The translations under genes were made by a program, and so were the position numbers. The notes under the pieces are model-generated. The model searched no databases. It worked only from the letters and a program-made list of their open reading frames with translations, and had not been told where the DNA came from. This document shows, in pieces, positions 58,576-64,000 of a DNA stretch of 64,000 nucleotides. Origin of the DNA: Enterocloster asparagiformis (GTDB lineage: Bacteria > Bacillota > Clostridia > Lachnospirales > Lachnospiraceae); contig JAGZSY010000010.1 of NCBI GenBank assembly GCA_018380885.1, forward strand, positions 62,001 to 126,000. The letters run 5' to 3'. The stretch's first letter is position 1; each line of letters starts with the position of its first letter.

Positions 58576-59961
58576 TTATTTACCGCTCAAAAACTCGTCG
58601 ATTCCGCGGGCTCCTGCTCTTCCGGCCTCCATGGCCAGGATCACGGTGGCGGCTCCTGTCACGGCATCGCCGCCTGCGTACACGCCTTCCTTGGTGGTCT
58701 TGCCGTTTGCCTCATCCGCAACGATGCATTTCCACTTGTTGGTCTCCAGGCCCTCGGTGGTTGCGGAGATCAGCGGGTTGGGGGAGGTTCCCAGAGACAT
58801 GATCACGGTGTCCACCTCAATGGTGTAGTCAGAGCCGGCGATCTCCACCGGTCTGCGGCGTCCGGAGGCATCCGGCTCGCCCAACTCCATCTTGCGCACC
58901 ACCATGCCCTTGACCCAGTCGTTCTCGTCGGTGAGAATCTCCACAGGGTTTGTCAACAGGTCGAAGATGATGCCCTCCTCCTTGGCGTGGTGAACTTCCT
59001 CCACACGGGCGGGAAGCTCGGCTTCGCTTCTTCTGTACACGATATGTACCTCGGCGCCCAGGCGCAGAGCGGTTCTGGCCGCGTCCATGGCCACGTTTCC
59101 GCCGCCCACCACGGCCACCTTCTTGCCGATGAAGATCGGGGTGTCGTAGTCGTCGCGGAAGGCCTTCATCAGGTTGCTTCTGGTCAGATACTCGTTGGCT
59201 GAGAACACGCCGTTGGCGTTCTCCCCGGGGATGCCCATGAACTTGGGCAGACCGGCGCCGGAACCGATGAACACGGCCTTAAAGCCCTCCTCGTCCATCA
59301 GCTCGTCGATTGTCACGGACTTGCCGATGATCACGTTGGTCTCGATCTTAACCCCCAGCTTTTTCACGTTCTCGATCTCCGGGCGCACCACGCCCAGCTT
59401 GGGCAGACGGAACTCCGGGATGCCGTAGGTCAGCACGCCGCCCGGCTCGTGTAACGCCTCGAAGATGGTCACCTCGTAGCCCATTTTCGCCAGATCGCCG
59501 GCGCAGGTCAGGCCCGCGGGGCCGGAACCGATCACAGCCACCTTCTTGCCGTTGGTAGTCTCAGGCTTGGCGGGCACAAAGCCGTTCTCCCTGGACCAGT
59601 CGGCCACAAAGCGCTCCAGCTTGCCGATGGAAACCGGCTCGCCCTTGATGCCGCGGATGCACTTGCCCTCGCACTGGCTCTCCTGGGGGCACACACGGCC
59701 GCAGACAGCCGGAAGGGCGCTGGACTTGGCGATGGTGGCGGCCGCATCCGCAAACTGTCCCTCCTTCACCTCGTGGATGAACTTGGGGATGTCGATGGCC
59801 ACGGGACAGCCCTTCACGCACTGGGCGTTTTTGCAGTTGATGCAGCGGGCGGCCTCCGCCTGGGCCTCCTCCTGATTGTATCCAAGGCAGACCTCCTCAA
59901 AATTGGTGGCTCTCACCTTGGGATCCTGTTCTCTAACCGGTACTTTCTTTAAAACGTCCAT
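58576..59961 (-). CDS. nfnB: NADPH-binding subunit of NfnAB (glutamate-synthase small-subunit-like)
   Basis: 461 residues. N-terminal four-cysteine-rich [4Fe-4S] domain (ARCINCKNAQCVKGCP and CGRVCPQESQCEGKC), then FAD-binding GSGPAGLTCAGDLA and NADPH-binding VVGGGNVAMDAARTA. The sequence is annotated as glutamate synthase beta chain in many genomes. Because the partner gene nfnA is directly upstream with no large glutamate synthase subunit nearby, this is the NADH-dependent ferredoxin:NADP+ oxidoreductase (electron-bifurcating transhydrogenase) of anaerobes. The start shares the last bases of nfnA. Confidence 0.92.
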   Translation of the reverse strand: MDVLKKVPVREQDPKVRATNFEEVCLGYNQEEAQAEAARCINCKNAQCVKGCPVAIDIPKFIHEVKEGQFADAAATIAKSSALPAVCGRVCPQESQCEGKCIRGIKGEPVSIGKLERFVADWSRENGFVPAKPETTNGKKVAVIGSGPAGLTCAGDLAKMGYEVTIFEALHEPGGVLTYGIPEFRLPKLGVVRPEIENVKKLGVKIETNVIIGKSVTIDELMDEEGFKAVFIGSGAGLPKFMGIPGENANGVFSANEYLTRSNLMKAFRDDYDTPIFIGKKVAVVGGGNVAMDAARTALRLGAEVHIVYRRSEAELPARVEEVHHAKEEGIIFDLLTNPVEILTDENDWVKGMVVRKMELGEPDASGRRRPVEIAGSDYTIEVDTVIMSLGTSPNPLISATTEGLETNKWKCIVADEANGKTTKEGVYAGGDAVTGAATVILAMEAGRAGARGIDEFLSGK

Positions 59962-60851
59962 TATTCCTCACCTCCGCAATGTCCGCATCCGCCGTGATGG
60001 GTGTCGCCCTCCCGCAGTCTCAGCAGGGCGCGCCCCTCCTCCGTCTTGTACATCTGCTGGCGCTTCATCGCCTGGTCGAAATCCACCAGATGCCCGTCGA
60101 ACTCCGGCCCGTCCACGCAGGCGAACTTCACCTTGCCGCCCACGGACACGCGGCAGGCGCCGCACATTCCGGTGCCGTCCACCATGATGGGGTTCAGGCT
60201 GACAATGGTGGGAAGTCCCAGCTCCTTGGTCAGCTTGCAGACGAATTTCATCATAATCATCGGCCCAATGGCAACGCAGACGTCGTATTTCTTGCCCTGA
60301 TTCACCACCAGGTCCTTGATCACCTCGGTGACCATGCCCTTGCGCTCATAGGAACCGTCGTCCGTGGTCACATACAGATTGCCGGCGACCGCCCGCAGCT
60401 CGTCCTCCAGAATCAGCAGATTCTTAGTCTTGGAGCCCTCGATCACATCCACATCCACGCCGTGCTCCTTCAGCCATTTTACCTGGGGATACACGGGAGC
60501 AGAGCCCACGCCGCCCGCCACAAAGAGATAGCGGCGTTTTTTCACTTCCTCCAGATCATCCTTCACGAACTCGGAAGGCTGGCCCAGGGGGCCGACGAAA
60601 TCCTGGAAATAATCCCCAGCCTTCATCCCGGCCATGCGCTCGGTGGACGCGCCCACGGTCTGGAACACGATAGTCACCAGGCCCTTCTCGCGGTCATAGT
60701 CACAGATGGTCAGGGGAATTCTCTCTCCGATCTCATCCATCTTTACGATTACAAACTCTCCCGGCTGACATGCCTTCGCCACGCGGGGCGCTTCCACGTC
60801 CATCAGGTAGATCTTGTCTGCCAGGCATTCCGCCTTAACAATCTTGTACAT
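59961..60851 (-). CDS. nfnA: FAD/NAD-binding subunit of NfnAB (SudB/PyrK-like)
   Basis: 296 residues of the ferredoxin-NADP reductase-like family: N-terminal FAD barrel with GERIPLTICDYD, NAD domain with RYLFVAGGVGSAPVYPQVKW, then a [2Fe-2S] site in GMCGACRVSVGGKVKFACVDGPEFDGH. A Cys/His-rich tail (HHGGCGHCGGEE) ends the protein. With NfnB it transfers electrons from NADH and reduced ferredoxin to NADP+. First gene of the two-gene operon. Confidence 0.93.
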   Translation of the reverse strand: MYKIVKAECLADKIYLMDVEAPRVAKACQPGEFVIVKMDEIGERIPLTICDYDREKGLVTIVFQTVGASTERMAGMKAGDYFQDFVGPLGQPSEFVKDDLEEVKKRRYLFVAGGVGSAPVYPQVKWLKEHGVDVDVIEGSKTKNLLILEDELRAVAGNLYVTTDDGSYERKGMVTEVIKDLVVNQGKKYDVCVAIGPMIMMKFVCKLTKELGLPTIVSLNPIMVDGTGMCGACRVSVGGKVKFACVDGPEFDGHLVDFDQAMKRQQMYKTEEGRALLRLREGDTHHGGCGHCGGEE

Positions 60852-60892
60852 GGTTTTCCTCCTAATTTATCATCAGACGCGATGCGCGCCTG

Positions 60893-61807
60893 TTACTCAC
60901 CAACGATAATGGAATAGCTCTTGTTCCAGCTCTCCCAGGCGGGAAGCGATATTTCACCCTCCCGGTCCTTCAGCTCCCCTGTGTAGCCGTCCGCGTCGCA
61001 ACGCCCGTACCAGGGCTCCAGACACACAAACGGATGGGTCTTTTCAATGGTCCACACGCCCAGATAGGGGAAATCGTCGCATTGCACGGTCACATAGGGC
61101 TTGCCGTCCAGCAGAAGGCTCACGCTTCCCACCTCTGCCTTGTCGAATATGTAGGTCAGCGCCGTGTCGAAAAATCCCTTTGTGAGCGGCACCCTGCCGT
61201 CGGTCAGCGCCAGGGTTCCTCCTAACTCCTCCTGTGTGAATCCGTCGTCGCCCGGCGCCTGGTAGTGCAGCCCCTCCTGGCAGGTCCCGGCTCTGGCGCC
61301 GGTCTTGTTGAACTCAAAGGTGTAGTCGTAAATGGTACGCCCCTCCGGTACCCTAAACGCAGGATGGCCCCCGATCATGAACAGCATGTCGTCGGAGCCG
61401 GTGTTTTTCACCTTCCACATCACCTGAATCTGGCGCCCCTCCAGTCGGTGGCCCACCTCCAGCTCGAAGTGGAAGGGGTATCTGGCAAATGTCTCCGGCG
61501 TGTCCGTCAACCGGTACCAGCACTCTTCCATGTCGCAGAGCAGCGGCTCAAAATCCATGTCCCGGGCAAAGCCGTGGGATGTCATCGGATATTCCTTCTC
61601 TTCATGGCGGTATTTTCCGTCAAAGCATTTTCCCACAAAGGGAAACAAAATCGGCGCATGCCGGTTCCACACGTCAGGGTCCGCGTTCCAGAGAATATCA
61701 CGTCCCGCCTTCTTGTCATAAATCCGTGTCAGCTCCGCGCCGTGGCGGTCCACCGTCACCAGCAGGTCGTCATTTTCCAGGGTAAATACCTGTCCGTCGT
61801 GTTTCAT
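60893..61807 (-). CDS. Aldose 1-epimerase family protein (LacX-like)
   Basis: 304 residues of the galactose-mutarotase fold. Catalytic-type residues are visible in HGFARDMDFEP and GGHPAFRVPEGRTIYDYTFEFNKTG; the C-terminal YLGVWTIEKTHPFVCLEPWYGRCD matches the LacX/YeaD branch. Probably interconverts sugar anomers, although this branch has few studied members. Single gene, transcribed in the same direction as nfnAB, with a 41-base gap between them. Confidence 0.88.
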   Translation of the reverse strand: MKHDGQVFTLENDDLLVTVDRHGAELTRIYDKKAGRDILWNADPDVWNRHAPILFPFVGKCFDGKYRHEEKEYPMTSHGFARDMDFEPLLCDMEECWYRLTDTPETFARYPFHFELEVGHRLEGRQIQVMWKVKNTGSDDMLFMIGGHPAFRVPEGRTIYDYTFEFNKTGARAGTCQEGLHYQAPGDDGFTQEELGGTLALTDGRVPLTKGFFDTALTYIFDKAEVGSVSLLLDGKPYVTVQCDDFPYLGVWTIEKTHPFVCLEPWYGRCDADGYTGELKDREGEISLPAWESWNKSYSIIVGE

Positions 61808-61990
61808 TCACAAATCCCCCATTCTGCTTTCGCATTGATCTGATCTCGTTACCGCTCACAGAGAGTCTCCGGCGGATAACGGCTGTGAATAGTAATCTTA
61901 TATTACCATTTTCATTTCAGAGTTACAATAGTTTTTCTGAAGAAACCAAAAAATATTTTAGATTTTTGTCTTATTTTACAATTTTTTTGT

Positions 61991-62482
61991 TCATCTTGTC
62001 CGCTCATACTGCCGGAAATAATAGCAGAGATCAAAGTAGGTCTGCTCATCGCTCTCCTGTACCAGCCGCCAGTCCGGGTCTCTGTCCAGGTTGGGGAACA
62101 GCGTGTCCGCGTCGTAGGCGTAATCCACATACGTCACGTGAGCGGTGCCGCAGTACGGCAGGAACTGCTCGTAGATGCTCTGGCCGCCGATGACAAACAC
62201 ATCCTCCTGGTTCTTTCCCCGCAGCAGCTCCAGGGCTTCCTCCACGCTGTGGCAGACCACAGCCCCCTTTACCCGGTAATTCCGATCCCGGGTCAGCACG
62301 ATATTTTCCCGGTTTCCCAGGGGCTGTCCACCCGGAAGGCTCTCTAAGGTTTTGCGGCCCATAACCACCGTCTTGCCGGTGGTCTCCTTCATAAACAGCT
62401 GCCTGTCCGCGGGAATGTTCACCAGCAGGCGGCCGTCCTTTCCGATCGCCCAATTCCTGTCCACCGCCACGATCAGGTTCAT
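61991..62482 (-). CDS. folA: Dihydrofolate reductase
   Basis: 163 residues from the ATG at 62482. It reduces dihydrofolate to tetrahydrofolate with NADPH. Motifs: MNLIVAVDRNWAIGKDGRLLVNIPADRQLFMKETTGKTVVMGRKTLESLPGGQPLGNRENIVLTRD at the N-terminus, and DVFVIGGQSIYEQFLPYC toward the end. The usual acidic catalytic residue near position 30 appears as the Asp in NIPADRQLF. The start overlaps the stop of the ThyX-like gene by 4 bases. Confidence 0.95.
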   Translation of the reverse strand: MNLIVAVDRNWAIGKDGRLLVNIPADRQLFMKETTGKTVVMGRKTLESLPGGQPLGNRENIVLTRDRNYRVKGAVVCHSVEEALELLRGKNQEDVFVIGGQSIYEQFLPYCGTAHVTYVDYAYDADTLFPNLDRDPDWRLVQESDEQTYFDLCYYFRQYERTR

Positions 62483-63111
62483 ACCGATTCCCCCTCTGCC
62501 GCGATCAGCTCCCTCCCGTAGGGAAGGGTGAGAATCCAGTCGCAGAAGGCGTGCCACTCGGCCAGCTTGTGGTTCCTTCTGGCGAAATAAATATTGATCA
62601 GCGTCTCGTAATTGAAGGTGCAGGTGCGCATCTGATTGTAGCTGGACGGGAGCAGCTGGATCAGATCGTACCAGTCCGCCTTGTTCTTTCCCCCGTTCAC
62701 GTAGCGCAGGCGAATCTCCTCCAGCCTGGCGATCACGGTCCCGAAAAATGCAAGGGCGTCCTCCGTCATGTGATCGTGGCTGAAATCGTCCAGCTCAAAG
62801 GGCTTGCTGTGTATTTTATGCATGGTGCTGGTGGAGTTGGCCACCGTGGCCACCTTGTAGGTGTCGTACTCCTTCCACCAGTACAGCGGGGCCGTGACGT
62901 CCACGGAGACGAACACCTGGCGCAGAAACTTGCGGTGATCGCTGCCGGCCTCCCGCAGGCGGCGGGCCAGGTCCAGGTCGTTGGGCCCCAGCACGTACTG
63001 TCCGTCCTCGCCGTAGTAGCTGTCCATTCTCCCCCAGCTGTTCATGGGATTGCGCGCGCCCCGGATTGCGTTCTCCAGGTTCATCACGCTGGTTCTCTCT
63101 AATCGAATCAT
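62479..63111 (-). CDS. ThyX-like (flavin-dependent thymidylate synthase-type) protein
   Basis: 210 residues. Conserved blocks HRKFLRQVFVSVDVTAPLYWWKEYDTYKVATVANSTSTMHKI and LPSSYNQMRTCTFNYETL are shared with a Clostridial/phage family often annotated as FAD-dependent thymidylate synthase. The classical RHRxxSxNExSxRY motif of ThyX is not present as such. Coupling to folA is what one expects of a thymidylate synthase, because dTMP formation and folate recycling are linked. I regard ThyX homology as likely and catalytic activity as uncertain. Confidence 0.55.
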   Translation of the reverse strand: MIRLERTSVMNLENAIRGARNPMNSWGRMDSYYGEDGQYVLGPNDLDLARRLREAGSDHRKFLRQVFVSVDVTAPLYWWKEYDTYKVATVANSTSTMHKIHSKPFELDDFSHDHMTEDALAFFGTVIARLEEIRLRYVNGGKNKADWYDLIQLLPSSYNQMRTCTFNYETLINIYFARRNHKLAEWHAFCDWILTLPYGRELIAAEGESV

Positions 63112-63366
63112 GTGTACTCCTTCACTCTGGCAAAATATCAGGTACCGGATTTCATTATACAGTCGGGCTTGTAAAAATGCAATCCGTTCATGCGCAATTT
63201 CTGCCGGGCCGGCCTTATCTCACAAAAGCCGCTCCAACATTGTCTGCGGGCGGATTACATCGCCCAATTCCGCTAAATATAAGAAGGAAGCCCACGGCAC
63301 CCCGGTGCCATGCGCTCCCACTAAAAACTGATTGCAGGTCTTACCGCCGCCCTGTGTCCCTTTTTG

Positions 63367-64000
63367 TCACCGGTACAGCCGCGTCAGCATCTTCTGCGCC
63401 TGTCCCGCCACGCCGAGGGTATTTCCCTGGGCTGCGATCTCCTCCAGCAATTCGGCGGCGCGGTCGTATTTCTCCTCCTTGAACTCGATCTGAGCCAGCC
63501 GGAACATCATCTGCAGCCGCTGGGCCTTGTTGTGGCTCATGCGGATTTTTTCCTCCAGCAGCCCGGTCAGCTCCTCCCGGTACTTCCGCTTTTTCTCAGG
63601 GTCCCGGGTATAGTCGTAGAAATCCTCCAGCTCGGTCATCCGCTGCATGTCGTGCATCCATTTAAAATTCTGTCTGGCGTCCCGGTAGCCGGCGGCGGCG
63701 AATTTCCCCAGCGCGCCGTACTCCTTGTCGATCTCCATGCTGTCCTTTTTCATAAAGTGATAGTCGCACAGCAGCACGGTCCTGCGGTAGTCCCAGGCCC
63801 TGGAGTGCAGCTCCAGCTCCTTCATGGCCTGGCGCGCCTCGTCCTCACGGCCCTCCAGCATCATGCAGTTGAGCACCGCGGCCACGGTCTCCACATTGCG
63901 GTTCACAAACAGGCCCAGAAGGGGGCCGCGGTCCGCCTCCCGCATCACGCCCAGCGCCAGGCTGGGATCGCACTGGTCGCAGACCAGGCTGACGATCAGC
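63367..64000 (-). CDS. Hypothetical helical-repeat (TPR-like) protein, partial
   Basis: Ends at 63367; the frame is open past the right window edge (upstream of the possible GTG at 63948 it reads on as LVCDQCDPSLALGV), so the true start is outside. The visible part (over 200 residues) is all helical, with repeated 30-odd residue units such as LLGLFVNRNVETVAAVLNCMMLEGREDEARQAMKELELHSR and RLAQIEFKEEKYDRAAELLEEIAAQGNT. These resemble TPR-type units. No enzyme motif. Function unknown. Confidence 0.6.
   Translation of the reverse strand, partial: LIVSLVCDQCDPSLALGVMREADRGPLLGLFVNRNVETVAAVLNCMMLEGREDEARQAMKELELHSRAWDYRRTVLLCDYHFMKKDSMEIDKEYGALGKFAAAGYRDARQNFKWMHDMQRMTELEDFYDYTRDPEKKRKYREELTGLLEEKIRMSHNKAQRLQMMFRLAQIEFKEEKYDRAAELLEEIAAQGNTLGVAGQAQKMLTRLYR

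Noticed and set aside
58576..59961. Glutamate synthase small subunit acting in glutamate synthesis
   Set aside because: No large subunit is adjacent, whereas the nfnA partner is; the NfnAB reading fits better.

Overview
The window looks like a chromosome segment from a GC-rich, endospore-forming gut Firmicute of the Lachnospiraceae type (Enterocloster/Hungatella-like). This is inferred from the complete spoIIIAA-AH operon, the Asp23 and NusB-Xse-IspA block, the NfnAB pair, the GGGtGRT/NifU-like pair and many ABC transport clusters controlled by GntR/FCD regulators. I see no rRNA, tRNA, CRISPR array or complete insertion sequence.

Layout. 1-4.3 kb (minus strand): housekeeping genes ispA (cut by the window edge), xseB, xseA and nusB, then asp23 and an autoregulated tetR. 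4.4-10.6 kb (minus): the spoIIIA operon, which builds the mother-cell half of the forespore feeding channel, with a candidate sigma-E promoter in front and a strong terminator behind. 10.7-19.1 kb (minus): a catabolic cluster with a UROD/methyltransferase-like protein, a GntR/FCD regulator, a binding protein, two CUT1-type permeases (no ATPase), an Ldh2-family dehydrogenase and two metallopeptidases (M24, M20). 19.4-22.2 kb (plus): manA and a PurF paralogue that lacks the catalytic cysteine. 22.2-31 kb: small accessory genes, among them two unknown coupled genes, an AlkX/YcaQ-like protein, an XRE regulator behind an attenuator-like hairpin, two metallophosphoesterases, a membrane protein and a DUF3806-like protein. 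31-35 kb (plus): marR plus a heterodimeric ABC exporter.

35.2-41.5 kb (minus) encodes a giant surface protein of about 2080 residues: signal peptide, 8-residue repeats, DUF285/BspA-type leucine-rich repeats, InlB-type repeat, Ig-like domains and choline-binding-like repeats. An 11-G tract puts the signal peptide out of frame with the rest; 12 G would restore one frame, so this is a strong phase-variation candidate. Next to it (41.8-42.1 kb) is a probable type I toxin-antitoxin locus: a 28-residue hydrophobic peptide and a convergent antisense RNA that share a terminator and carry a direct repeat covering the toxin start codon.

42.2-45.4 kb (minus): the GGGtGRT protein, its NifU-like partner and a MATE exporter. 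45.6-57.3 kb (minus): an 11-gene catabolic and transport cluster, with SDR, KDPG-type aldolase, creatininase-family hydrolase resembling 3-dehydro-scyllo-inosose hydrolase, two zinc dehydrogenases, an RbsABC-like importer, a 2-keto-3-deoxy sugar-acid kinase and a D-hydroxyacid dehydrogenase. It faces a divergent GntR/FCD regulator across a promoter with a perfect palindromic operator. The best guess for its substrate is a cyclitol or related sugar acid. 58.6-64 kb (minus): NfnAB electron-bifurcating transhydrogenase, an aldose-epimerase-like protein, a ThyX-like protein coupled to folA, and a partial hypothetical gene running off the right edge.
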